Source of the DNA: Mycoplasmatota bacterium
Lineage (GTDB): Bacteria; Bacillota_I; Bacilli_A; Izemoplasmatales; Izemoplasmataceae
Reading direction: 5' to 3'
Assembly: GCA_030636545.1 (NCBI GenBank)
Contig: DAOVWR010000024.1
Span: forward strand, 1 to 14,939
DNA length: 14,939 nt
Shown piece by piece: positions 1-6,959 of this stretch. Each line of letters begins with the position of its first letter. Position 1 is the stretch's first letter. The notes below the pieces were generated by a model. It searched no databases and was not told the origin of the DNA. It was given only the letters and a program-made list of their open reading frames with translations. The position numbers were made by a program, and so were the translations under genes.

Positions 1-12
1 AAGGAGTTATTA

Positions 13-186
13 ATGGCAAAATCATACAAAGATTATGTAGAATATTTAGTATGTAAGATATATAATGGGGTGTTCACTAAAAGAGAATTGATTGAGTTAT
101 ATTTAATTGAAAGTGATGAAAATGATAAGAAACTTATAGCTAAAGCAATAGGTGATTACTATCCATTTGAAGTAAAGGAAAAATAA
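13..186 (+). CDS. Small hypothetical protein (57 aa)
   Basis: The 57-codon frame starts at an ATG six bases after an AAGGAG ribosome binding site (1-6) and stops directly before the ATG of the primase-helicase gene, so the two are almost certainly co-transcribed. The protein begins MAKSYKDYVEYLVCKIYNG and is predicted mostly helical, with mixed charge, one Cys, no membrane segment and no motif I recognise. Its place just upstream of the primase suggests an early or replication-associated accessory protein, but that is inference from position only. Confidence 0.75.
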   Translation: MAKSYKDYVEYLVCKIYNGVFTKRELIELYLIESDENDKKLIAKAIGDYYPFEVKEK

Positions 187-2400
187 ATGAAAGAGATATA
201 TGTTAATTTAACATGGAATAAGAAAAAGAAGAAGAAAAAAACAAACTTTGGTAAAGTGTGGGGTAAGCTTCCGGAAAGTAAAGCCAATGCTACCGCTATA
301 CTAACAGGTAATGGTTTAGTTGTTGTAGATATTGACACAAAAAACTTTAAAACTATTGATCATAAGTTGATAAATCTTTTAGGTGAACCAACTGTTGAAA
401 CAAAGAGGGGCTATCATTATTATTTTAATGTTGAAGATAGTACACTTTTCACTACAAGGTCTAAAGTATTTGACAACGTGGATCTCAGGGGTGATGGTGG
501 CTTGATTTTTAATAGTTATGTAGGTGATAATAAAAATATAGCGTATAAACAAATTGGTGAAACACATGATATGCCAAAGAAGTTGTCAAAGTACATACTA
601 AAACAACTTAATAATAATAAGCCTAAATCAAAAAATAAAAAATCTAAATTTAACTACAACAACACTGACAAAAACAGAGTCAAAGAACTTCTTTCTTATA
701 TTGATTGTTATGATGATTATGATGAATGGTATCAAGTGGGTATGAGTCTCAAAGCATGGGATGAGGTTGAAGGTCTGAAGTTATGGGATAAATGGTCCAA
801 ACAATCAAGCAACTATGATGGTGGTACTGAATATAAGTGGAAAAGCTTTAATGATGATGGTAATCTAGGTTTAGGTACATTATATCACTTAGCTGAGCAA
901 GGCGGTTATGTTATTCCTCATGCACCGGACTTCACAAAGAAGAAAGGTATATCGGTACAAAGTGATGATTACAAAACACCGGAAATGGCCATTGAGCGTA
1001 ATTCTTTTAGCTATGAGAGTTGGATGGGTGAATCACCTCTCGACAAAAAAGCAGTAATAGCATACCTAAAAAACACGGGATATGATGTTAAAGGTTCAAG
1101 ATTTAGATGGGTTAGCAGTAGTGGTAAAATTCGTGAATTTGTTAAGCAAGATGTAGCTAACTTTTTTAAGACATATAACATTAAAGATGAAGAAACTGAA
1201 GAATCAATTGCTCACATCGATGAGTGGTTATCTGAACATGGTACGTTAGCTAATCCAAATCCCAAAGAGTATTGGAAACATATTCACAAATGCATGTTGG
1301 ATTGGGTAATGTTCCACCACCAATATCACACTATGCGATTGAAGGTTGATCCATTTGGTACAAATGGTGTAGCATTTGATGAAGATGTAATGGTTGTAGT
1401 GACAAATACTGTCATACCTAAAGAGCCAAACAAAGTACATGATGAATCAATAATAGCTGATTATAAAGAACATTTCCCTCAGCTTGATCAGGTACTTGAT
1501 GTAATGTTGTCAGCAAGATTTGGTGCTGATCGTAAGAAAGCATATATATGGATGAAAGCGGTATCGGATTGGGGTAAGAGTTTCTTATTTTTAGGGGTAC
1601 TTAAAGCACTGGGTATTACCACTATCATGAAAGAGAAGGAACTTAAATTAGCCATGACCGGTTCACCTACAGGTTTAACACTATCTGATTTTGCTAAATC
1701 TTGGTTGATGGTATTTGATGAGTTTTCCGGAGCAATTAAGGAACTTAAAGACATTACCCATACTCTAACTATTGCACCAAAAGGTCAATCAAGGGTTGAA
1801 GTAGATCTCTATACAAAAATCTTCCTGTCTGCTGAGAACGTAAATAGTTTAGTTGGTGATAGTGGGGCAGATACACAATTTGCAAACAGGTTTATGATGA
1901 TGGACCTTGTAGGTAAATTGACGGATCGTAAACTATATATGAACAATAATAATTTCTACCTTGATGTGATAAGACGTTATGTATATGAATACCTCACAGA
2001 TGGTGTGAAGATGTACATCGATATGGGTGAGAATAAGGCATCAATACATGCAAATAAAGTGTTAATGTCGTTTAGAACTGATAATGAGTTACAAAGTGAA
2101 GATCTCATGGAAAGATTGAGTGACGAGAGAGAAGTTTATTATAAAACAATCAAACAAAAACTAAAAACATTTGGTAATGAGAATCATGAAATAGAAGATC
2201 TTTTTGCCATAAAAGATAAAGAACTCTACATAAAAAAATTAGGATTAGTCAAAGAGCATTTTTTAAGGACAGTGTTTGCACATAGCGATATTCAGAAATT
2301 CAACCATAAATCTTCATTGGAATTATTGGGCCTTGAAATGAACGATAGAACCAAAATTACCTTAGATGGTATAAGACAAAACGTATATAAGGCTGAATAA
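187..2400 (+). CDS. Bifunctional primase-polymerase / SF3 helicase
   Basis: Likely makes primers and unwinds DNA at the phage fork. The N-terminal prim-pol domain (about residues 1-135) shows the catalytic triad in order: DID at 48-50, the GYHYYF histidine (H77) and VDLRGD at 98-103. Residues about 163-240 match a PriCT-2 linker (DEWYQVGMSLKAW, then ending in TLYHLAEQGG). The C-terminal ATPase, about 430-600, has a P-loop (SDWGKS, K464), Walker B (MVFDEF, D511/E512), a sensor-type FLSAEN (546-551) and a putative arginine finger in FANRF (R568), in the order seen in D5/SF3 phage helicases. The first P-loop glycine is absent (A458). Residues 12-18 are seven consecutive lysines, an odd basic patch at the N-terminus. 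The start is set by AAAGGA at 174-179, 7 nt upstream. The family fusion is known; the role at this fork is inferred. Confidence 0.93.
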   Translation: MKEIYVNLTWNKKKKKKKTNFGKVWGKLPESKANATAILTGNGLVVVDIDTKNFKTIDHKLINLLGEPTVETKRGYHYYFNVEDSTLFTTRSKVFDNVDLRGDGGLIFNSYVGDNKNIAYKQIGETHDMPKKLSKYILKQLNNNKPKSKNKKSKFNYNNTDKNRVKELLSYIDCYDDYDEWYQVGMSLKAWDEVEGLKLWDKWSKQSSNYDGGTEYKWKSFNDDGNLGLGTLYHLAEQGGYVIPHAPDFTKKKGISVQSDDYKTPEMAIERNSFSYESWMGESPLDKKAVIAYLKNTGYDVKGSRFRWVSSSGKIREFVKQDVANFFKTYNIKDEETEESIAHIDEWLSEHGTLANPNPKEYWKHIHKCMLDWVMFHHQYHTMRLKVDPFGTNGVAFDEDVMVVVTNTVIPKEPNKVHDESIIADYKEHFPQLDQVLDVMLSARFGADRKKAYIWMKAVSDWGKSFLFLGVLKALGITTIMKEKELKLAMTGSPTGLTLSDFAKSWLMVFDEFSGAIKELKDITHTLTIAPKGQSRVEVDLYTKIFLSAENVNSLVGDSGADTQFANRFMMMDLVGKLTDRKLYMNNNNFYLDVIRRYVYEYLTDGVKMYIDMGENKASIHANKVLMSFRTDNELQSEDLMERLSDEREVYYKTIKQKLKTFGNENHEIEDLFAIKDKELYIKKLGLVKEHFLRTVFAHSDIQKFNHKSSLELLGLEMNDRTKITLDGIRQNVYKAE

Positions 2401-2493
2401 ATGATAAAAAATAAATTTAGAGCATTTGATAGATGCCCATTATGTAATAGGTTAAGTCAAAACGGCTATGTATGTTATTGGTGCAAAATATGA
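2401..2493 (+). CDS. Tiny zinc-knuckle protein (30 aa)
   Basis: A 30-codon frame begins directly after the primase stop (TAAATG) and overlaps the next gene by ATGA at 2490-2493. An AAGG lies 8 nt upstream of the ATG. The peptide contains CPLC at residues 12-15 and CYWC at 25-28, two CxxC pairs 9 residues apart, which is a minimal zinc-ribbon arrangement. The tight coupling on both sides and the paired cysteines favour a real gene over chance. It could help the primase or helicase bind nucleic acid, as zinc ribbons often do, but no function can be assigned. Confidence 0.6.
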   Translation: MIKNKFRAFDRCPLCNRLSQNGYVCYWCKI

Positions 2494-4007
2494 AGCTAAG
2501 GAAGATTCAAAAGAGGGATAATAAATTAATTACAGTGGCTTTTAAGAAACATCAACATGTCCTATTCTCAGCACCCACAGGATATGGTAAAACTGTCCTG
2601 TTAGGTAAGAGGGTAAGTAAGGCATTAGCTAGGAAGGAAACTACACTTATAATTGCACCTCGTATTAAATTAATTCAGCAATTTAGAAAGACTTTGATGC
2701 AGTATGGTGTTAAACCTTTTGAAATGTCAATACATCAAGGCCGGAACACAAAGCGGTACAGAACAGCAAAGATTCATATTGCATCAACCTCAACACTTAA
2801 TGCTAGATTGAAACGTGATAAGGCATATCTAGGTAAGATTGATAACGTGATTGTGGATGAAGTACATATTAACTTTAAGAAGCTTATTATGAAGCAAGTT
2901 GAGGACCTATACTGGAACAGTGCAAAGTGGCTTGGTGTATCAGCTACTCCCATTGATGGTAAAGGTTATCGATTAGAAGGTTATGATCACACTTTAGCTA
3001 ACACTCAAACAAAGGACTTAGTGGATCTTGGATATCTCCTTGACCTTGATGTGTATATTGAGGAAGCACCGGACTTATCTAATGTATCTATAAACAGTAT
3101 GGGTGATTATCAACTTGACGAGTTGGAAGGTGCTATGAACTCTTCCTCTATAACCACAAACATCTATAAGGTTTGGAAGAAAAAGTTTGGTAATAAAAAG
3201 ACAATGATTTTTTGTGTGGATATTAAACATGCTGAATCTGTAGCAAAACATTTCTCAAAACATGGTGTAAGTGTAGGTATAAATCATAGTAAGCTTAGTG
3301 ATAAAGATGATCTAAAAGTGATGCAGGATTTTAGAGATGGTGCGTTACAGGTTTTAGTTTCAGTAAATAAGCTAACGATAGGTTATGATGAACCAAGTGT
3401 TGAGGTGCTTATTGCATTACGACCAACTAAGAGCTTATCTTTAATGTTACAGGCCGTTGGAAGAGTGCTTAGGTTACATGAAAGTATGAATAAGGCAATC
3501 CTAATTGATTGTGCTGGTTGGTATGATGAATTTGGACACCCTTTTGACAGAAGGAATTTTAATAAGATTAAACCTGAAGCAAAAGAACTGGTAAAGAAAC
3601 TTAAAGAAGATGAGGAAGAGAGCAAGTACACGGAATGTTTTGAATGTGGCACTGAACAACTTACATCTGATCTTGTTATTAACATTGATGAAGATAAAGA
3701 AGGCATCACTGTAAGTAAACACTGCATTGAATGTAACGCATTTATAACTGAGGACTATGTTACTAAAAAGACCGTGAAAAAGCTCATCAAGGTTGAGTAT
3801 GAAAAACCAGTTAAACGTAAGAAGATGAGAGCTTTTTTAGAACATGTTGCTAAGGCTATGGGTTATCAGCAAGGTTGGATATATTTTAAGATGAAAGTAT
3901 ATAAGGACCATAAAGAAAAGATGAGCAAAATTTATCGCAAGTATCAAAACAATGAAATAGTCTTAAACACTGTTTTAGCAAATATAAGAAAGTTGGAAAG
4001 TGAATGA
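2490..4007 (+). CDS. SF2 DNA helicase (UvsW/XPB-like) with zinc ribbon
   Basis: An ATP-dependent helicase or translocase, probably remodelling forks or recombination intermediates. Superfamily 2 motifs appear in order: motif I APTGYGKT (28-35, K34), motif II DEVH (123-126), motif III SATP (151-154), motif IV around MIFCVD (239-244), motif V near LTIGYDEPS (295-303) and motif VI QAVGRVLR (321-328). After the two RecA-like domains, a CFEC pair (383/386) and a CIEC pair (412/415) form a likely zinc ribbon. The tail to residue 505 is lysine-rich. I chose the ATG at 2490, which overlaps the upstream TGA as ATGA; an in-frame ATG at 2472 would add six residues and overlap more. The 3' end overlaps the nuclease gene by ATGA. 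Confidence 0.93.
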   Translation: MKLRKIQKRDNKLITVAFKKHQHVLFSAPTGYGKTVLLGKRVSKALARKETTLIIAPRIKLIQQFRKTLMQYGVKPFEMSIHQGRNTKRYRTAKIHIASTSTLNARLKRDKAYLGKIDNVIVDEVHINFKKLIMKQVEDLYWNSAKWLGVSATPIDGKGYRLEGYDHTLANTQTKDLVDLGYLLDLDVYIEEAPDLSNVSINSMGDYQLDELEGAMNSSSITTNIYKVWKKKFGNKKTMIFCVDIKHAESVAKHFSKHGVSVGINHSKLSDKDDLKVMQDFRDGALQVLVSVNKLTIGYDEPSVEVLIALRPTKSLSLMLQAVGRVLRLHESMNKAILIDCAGWYDEFGHPFDRRNFNKIKPEAKELVKKLKEDEEESKYTECFECGTEQLTSDLVINIDEDKEGITVSKHCIECNAFITEDYVTKKTVKKLIKVEYEKPVKRKKMRAFLEHVAKAMGYQQGWIYFKMKVYKDHKEKMSKIYRKYQNNEIVLNTVLANIRKLESE

Positions 4008-4384
4008 AACCTGAACAGTTATTAAGTACAAGGGTGTCTAACTTTATGCAGAAGAACTATAAAAAAATCATGTATCGATTTGATATTGGTGCAGATGTTC
4101 CATTACCCATATCAGTAGCTAAACGATCCAAATCTCTTCATGGTATATGGTCAACTGGTTATCCGGATATGTTTATAGCTCAATGCACTAAGAAGTATGG
4201 TGGCTTATACTTGGAACTTAAAGCAACAAATATTTTTTTAAAAGATGGTAAGACGCTATTAAAAAGTAAGCATCTATATAGACAGAACTATATACATAAG
4301 GTGCTTAGACGGGCTGGATATAAGTGTTCTTTCTGCATAAATTATGATGATTGTATAAAAAAGATAAAAAAATATCTTAAATAA
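4004..4384 (+). CDS. VRR-NUC domain nuclease
   Basis: A 126-aa stand-alone VRR-NUC protein of the PD-(D/E)XK superfamily, a group of structure-specific nucleases found in FAN1 and many phages. The core reads G52-Y-P-D55 (metal ligand), then GLYLELK with the E71-x-K73 pair, and a conserved glutamine at 94 followed by a helix and RRAGYK (102-107). Its usual partner in phage genomes is an SF2 helicase, and here the two genes overlap by ATGA, which suggests joint work on branched or recombination intermediates (inference). It is the last gene before a non-coding stretch with a terminator, so it probably ends the first operon. Confidence 0.9.
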   Translation: MKPEQLLSTRVSNFMQKNYKKIMYRFDIGADVPLPISVAKRSKSLHGIWSTGYPDMFIAQCTKKYGGLYLELKATNIFLKDGKTLLKSKHLYRQNYIHKVLRRAGYKCSFCINYDDCIKKIKKYLK

Positions 4385-4401
4385 ACTTTGTTTTATCTTA
4401 C

Positions 4402-4489
4402 TTTAAGTTAAGGTGTGCAATAATACACCATCGAGAAAGACAAACTCGATACGAACTTTAACATTCAAACCTAAGATTCAGATAGGGTT
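4402..4489 (+). ncRNA. Candidate structured RNA, three hairpins in a row
   Basis: Directly after the VRR-NUC gene the sequence can fold into closely packed stems: GGTGT 4412-4416 with ACACC 4425-4429; ATCGAG 4430-4435 with CTCGAT 4445-4450, starting on the next base; and AACCTA 4468-4473 with TAGGGTT 4483-4489, one G bulged. AAGTT 4405-4409 can pair with AACTT 4454-4458 and close the first two as a three-way junction. The terminator hairpin follows at once. It may be a processed 3'-end RNA, a small RNA, or just a structured 3' UTR. I recognise no named family. Confidence 0.3.
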
Positions 4490-4536
4490 AAGAGCTATTA
4501 CAGTCTGTCAATAAACTGTAACAAGAGAGCTTTTTT
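4490..4536 (+). terminator. Probable intrinsic terminator of the first operon
   Basis: The hairpin has two parts: an upper 7-bp stem TTACAGT (4498-4504) with ACTGTAA (4515-4521), and a lower stem AAGAGCT (4490-4496) with AGCTTTT (4528-4534), which includes one G-U pair and an internal loop on the 3' side. It runs straight into six T residues (4531-4536). Position 106 nt after the VRR-NUC stop fits termination of the primase-helicase-nuclease transcript. The lower stem uses part of the T run, so strength is uncertain. Confidence 0.6.
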
Positions 4537-4606
4537 GTGTGTCATGAGCCACTGACTATGATAAGTGGTACTTCATAGAGTTGATTAAAAATCATGGTAC
4601 TCAAAA
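4537..4606 (+). other. Non-coding spacer with two small hairpins
   Basis: No frame with a ribosome binding site is present here. CCACT 4549-4553 pairs with AGTGG 4564-4568. Next, GAGT 4578-4581 plus TGATT 4582-4586 pair with AATCA 4590-4594 and ACTC 4599-4602 across a 4-nt bulge. I see no convincing sigma70 promoter. Together with the flanking elements it makes 350 nt of nearly continuous secondary structure. Confidence 0.4.
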
Positions 4607-4706
4607 GAGCTTTTATATGAGCTACATAGTTTAAAGAATATTCAATTACTACTCCGTATATAAAAATATTTACCCATACCCTACTATGTAGCTCGTATAA
4701 GAGTTT
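4607..4706 (+). repeat. Long imperfect inverted repeat / RNA hairpin
   Basis: GAGCTACATAGT (4619-4630) and ACTATGTAGCTC (4683-4694) are a perfect 12-bp inverted repeat. As RNA the pairing extends outward without interruption to 4607 and 4706, giving 24 base pairs including four G-U pairs, around a 52-nt loop (4631-4682). The loop holds two AATATT copies (4637-4642, 4665-4670). No T run follows, so it is not a simple terminator. It ends 28 nt before the next start codon. A second hairpin, AGAGT 4700-4704 with ACTCT 4709-4713, competes with its outer arm. It could be a leader regulator, an RNase III site or a replication element; nothing in sequence alone decides. Confidence 0.6.
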
Positions 4707-4734
4707 ACACTCTAATAAATAAAAAAGGAAAGAA

Positions 4735-5079
4735 GTGAGTACAAGAAAAAAATTAAAGAAGTTGTTAGGTAAACAGCTTGAATACACTGGTATTGTAGGT
4801 AATTTATGCACTACCGGAACAAGAGTTTGCATTGAGTCAGTGCAACATCAAGGTAAAGAAGTTACGGATCATGCTTGGATCACATTGATTGATAGTTTAA
4901 GGACTCATCCAAAGGGAACTAGAATCAAGTTCATGGGTACTGCATATACATACACTGATAAAAGAGGTAAGCGTAAGCATGGATTAAGTAAATGTAGTAG
5001 ATTCATTGTTACCAACAAGGCGTATGATGAGGTTACGGCTAATGAGTTTAAAAACATTCAACAAAGGAAAAAATCATGA
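4735..5079 (+). CDS. Hypothetical protein, OB-fold-like (114 aa)
   Basis: The start is GTG at 4735, with a purine-rich AAAGGAAAG ribosome binding site just upstream (about 4724-4732); no ATG fits. The pattern, a KLLGKQLEYTGIV strand, CIESVQHQGKEVTDHAW in the middle and KGTRIKFMGTAYTY near residues 64-78, resembles small phage proteins thought to have an OB fold, where a DH-x-W segment precedes a glycine turn and strand. That is resemblance from memory and not a firm assignment. The C-terminus is basic. It is the first gene after the structured non-coding region, so its leader RNA may regulate it. Confidence 0.75.
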   Translation: MSTRKKLKKLLGKQLEYTGIVGNLCTTGTRVCIESVQHQGKEVTDHAWITLIDSLRTHPKGTRIKFMGTAYTYTDKRGKRKHGLSKCSRFIVTNKAYDEVTANEFKNIQQRKKS

Positions 5080-5309
5080 TAAATAAATTTAAAGCAAATG
5101 TGCTAGACGGTTATTATGCAAATCATTTACAGGGTGATGAGTTACTTACAATTGATTTGGATGCAATTTTGAGTGAACATGAAGTTGCAATTGCTCTTGA
5201 AAATCAAGGTTTAATTGTAGATAACAAAGAGTTTGTAAAAGAAGTTGAAGAATTAAAAGCTCAGGTAATTAACCTTAAAAAAGAAGTTAATACCCACCAA
5301 CAAAGTTAA
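5076..5309 (+). CDS. Hypothetical protein with C-terminal coiled coil (77 aa)
   Basis: ATGA overlap with the preceding gene and AAAGGA at 5063-5068 (7 nt spacing) define the start. The N-terminal half is acidic and includes GDELLTIDLDAILSEHE. The C-terminal half, about 45-72, has a heptad-like pattern (VKEVEELKAQVINLKKEV) typical of a short coiled coil, so the protein may dimerise. No enzyme motif is visible. Translational coupling suggests it works with, or is dosed with, the GTG-start protein upstream. I do not recognise the family. Confidence 0.8.
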   Translation: MINKFKANVLDGYYANHLQGDELLTIDLDAILSEHEVAIALENQGLIVDNKEFVKEVEELKAQVINLKKEVNTHQQS

Positions 5310-5372
5310 GGGTTTAATTTTATGCTTTGTCAGAATTAGGCAATAATTAAAAAACATATTAGGAGAAGTATT

Positions 5373-5792
5373 ATGAGTAAAAAAATTAAAGTAAGCATTA
5401 TTACATTGGCAATGGTATCAGCGTTCAAAAGAAAAGATCTTAAAGAGATTGGGGCAATCTTGCTTGAATCTGAAGGTAAAACAGAAGAGGCCCAAGAGCT
5501 TAGAGATGCCAGTAGATTTACTGTTGCTTTGATTGATCGCACATTGGTTGCACCTGAAGAAGCACCTGAAGAAGCACCTGAAGAAGCACCTGAAGAAGCA
5601 TCCGAAGAACAAGTTATGGATAAGAAAAAAAACAAGCCTACTCACGGTAGTAAAGAAGAACATCAAGCAATTGTCAAAGCTATTAAAAAAGGTAAGGGTA
5701 AAAAAGCACTCAAACTGATTGCTAAAGCAAGAGAAGGTGGTTCAAGAGGAAGTGTACTCAAAGACTTAGAGAAACAAGCAAAAGCTCTATAA
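5373..5792 (+). CDS. Hypothetical protein with acidic repeat hinge (139 aa)
   Basis: The start ATG follows AGGAG (5361-5365) at 7 nt. Three parts are visible: a helical N-terminal domain (about 1-55); an Ala-Pro-Glu-Glu hinge repeated four times plus one diverged ASEE copy (about 60-79); and a strongly basic C-terminal part rich in lysine (about 83-139, including KAIKKGKGKKALKLIAKA). An acidic linker between two folded parts, with a basic end, suits a nucleic-acid-associated or scaffold-like protein, but function is unknown. It ends in a TAATG overlap with the MazG-like gene. Confidence 0.82.
   Translation: MSKKIKVSIITLAMVSAFKRKDLKEIGAILLESEGKTEEAQELRDASRFTVALIDRTLVAPEEAPEEAPEEAPEEASEEQVMDKKKNKPTHGSKEEHQAIVKAIKKGKGKKALKLIAKAREGGSRGSVLKDLEKQAKAL
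5550..5609 (+). repeat. Tandem 12-bp repeat, 4 exact + 1 diverged copy
   Basis: GCACCTGAAGAA is repeated exactly at 5550, 5562, 5574 and 5586, followed by a variant GCATCCGAAGAA at 5598-5609. The unit is a multiple of three, so copy-number change by replication slippage would keep the frame and simply lengthen or shorten the Ala-Pro-Glu-Glu hinge of the host gene. Confidence 0.95.
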
Positions 5793-6343
5793 TGTTAGAG
5801 GATCAACATGCCAGTATGGTGAAAGCCTTAGCAAAAGACGGTGCGTTGATAGCTGACGAAATGACAGTACATAATGCTCATTTATTACATTTGACAAATG
5901 GCATTTTAATAGAAGCAGGTAAAATCTTAGAAGGATTTAACTTCTCTATTGATACTGTTACAAATGGTTTTAGTAGTGACTTAGCACACATGATTCACAT
6001 GGCAGTAGGTATTGCTGGTGAAGCAGGTGAGCTTTTAGATGCTGTTAAAAAATCAGTTATTTACCAAAAAGAGTTGGATCGTGAGAATGTAATTGAGGAA
6101 CTTGGCGATTTAGAATTTTATCAAAGAGGTTTCAAACAAGGTGATTGTGAATTAAACGCATTATATATATGTGAGCTTAATTTATTGGAACAATATAAAA
6201 GTGAAATTTGCAAACTCTTAGATATCACAAGAGAAGAAACTCTTGAAGCAAACATAAAAAAATTAGGTGTACGTTATGGTGATCAATATTCTGACGTATC
6301 GGCACAAGTAAGAAAAGACAAAATAGGAGTAGAAAATGGCTAA
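5792..6343 (+). CDS. MazG-like NTP pyrophosphohydrolase
   Basis: An all-alpha NTP-PPase. The signature is HMAVGIAGEAGELLDAVKK with metal ligands E77 and E80 (ExxE), and IEELGDLEFY with E103 and D106 (ExxD), the four acidic residues that bind magnesium in MazG-type enzymes. Such enzymes hydrolyse nucleoside triphosphates to monophosphate and pyrophosphate; phage copies may clean or rebalance the nucleotide pool or lower alarmones. At 183 aa it has about 60 residues before the core and a helical tail after it. The start is taken at the TAATG junction; no strong ribosome binding site precedes it, so translation probably depends on coupling. It overlaps the SSB gene by 8 nt. Confidence 0.85.
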   Translation: MLEDQHASMVKALAKDGALIADEMTVHNAHLLHLTNGILIEAGKILEGFNFSIDTVTNGFSSDLAHMIHMAVGIAGEAGELLDAVKKSVIYQKELDRENVIEELGDLEFYQRGFKQGDCELNALYICELNLLEQYKSEICKLLDITREETLEANIKKLGVRYGDQYSDVSAQVRKDKIGVENG

Positions 6344-6959
6344 AAGAGATAAGGTAATTAAAGACGTATTTGTAACAGATGAGGGTAAACCATACCTTAG
6401 ATATGAAACTGAAGATATCGGTGACATTGAATTTGCTTCAATTACCGGTAAGGGTATTAAGATCAACAAAAAGAACAAGTATAAGTCGTACAAAGTTTCA
6501 TTGGTTATTAGCAAAGCTGAAGCTAAACGCATTAACAAAATTGCTATGGCATTATGGAAAGAGTTTAAGCCATCAGGAGCAGGTAGTAAACCTGACAATG
6601 AGTTAACCTATGAGCATGATAACGGTAAAATTTATATTAACCCTCACTGTAAGACTGAGATGAATGACAAAGAGGTTAGAGTTGGTATTGTTGACTGTGA
6701 TGGTGAGAAACTTGATCCTGAAGTGTATGGCCGTATTGGTAAAGGTTCTACAGGTTATGTGAGCGTTAACTTTACAGTGTATGATGAAGGTGTTTCAATG
6801 TACCTCAACTCAGTTCAGATCATTGATTTTGTGCCGTATGCTGGTGGAGCAGGTGATGGTTCCGGTAACTTCTCTAAGAAAGAAGGTAAGTCACTTTCCG
6901 GTGAAAAGAAATTTTCTAAGAAGTCTAAAAAAGACAAGAAGAAAAAGAAAAAAAAGTAA
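6336..6959 (+). CDS. gp2.5-like single-stranded DNA-binding protein, zero-frame form
   Basis: The start follows AGGAG (6325-6329) at 6 nt. The 207-aa product has the OB-fold layout of phage T7 gp2.5-type proteins, including TGYVSVNFTVYDEGVS (139-154) and MYLNSVQIIDFVPY (155-168). It should coat single-stranded DNA at the fork. After a Gly-rich linker (169-178) the end is almost pure lysine (about 189-207) and stops at TAA 6957-6959. This is very unusual: both gp2.5 and bacterial SSB carry an acidic tail ending in Phe that recruits polymerase, helicase and others. That acidic tail is present in the DNA just downstream in the -1 frame; see the frameshift entry. Confidence 0.85.
   Translation: MAKRDKVIKDVFVTDEGKPYLRYETEDIGDIEFASITGKGIKINKKNKYKSYKVSLVISKAEAKRINKIAMALWKEFKPSGAGSKPDNELTYEHDNGKIYINPHCKTEMNDKEVRVGIVDCDGEKLDPEVYGRIGKGSTGYVSVNFTVYDEGVSMYLNSVQIIDFVPYAGGAGDGSGNFSKKEGKSLSGEKKFSKKSKKDKKKKKKK

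Noticed and set aside
219..244. A-rich lysine codons at the start of the primase gene as a second slippery site
   Set aside because: The run reads AAG AAA AAA ACA in frame, so the base before the two AAA codons is G and does not give A AAA AAA in phase. Shifted frames meet stops quickly and add no recognisable sequence.
1246..1754. Minus-strand open frames opposite the primase-helicase
   Set aside because: They lack start signals and homology and are expected by chance opposite AT-rich coding sequence with conserved motifs on the plus strand.
4385..4734. tRNA or self-cleaving ribozyme in the non-coding stretch
   Set aside because: No T-arm GTTCRANYC with a matching acceptor stem, no CCA-proximal pairing and no hammerhead core (CTGATGA...GAAA) could be found on either strand.
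5310..5372. Promoter before the 5373 gene (TTGTCA and AATAAT)
   Set aside because: The two boxes are only about 10 nt apart and no alternative pair has 16-18 nt spacing.
5550..5609. CRISPR-like or iteron array
   Set aside because: The units are contiguous with no spacers, in frame, and code a plausible protein hinge, so an origin or CRISPR reading is not needed.
5336..5666. Minus-strand frames with Ser-Gly-Ala or Phe-Arg-Cys repeats over the 5373 gene
   Set aside because: They only mirror the 12-bp tandem repeat of the plus-strand gene, have no ribosome binding site, and lie opposite a well-started gene in a one-directional operon.
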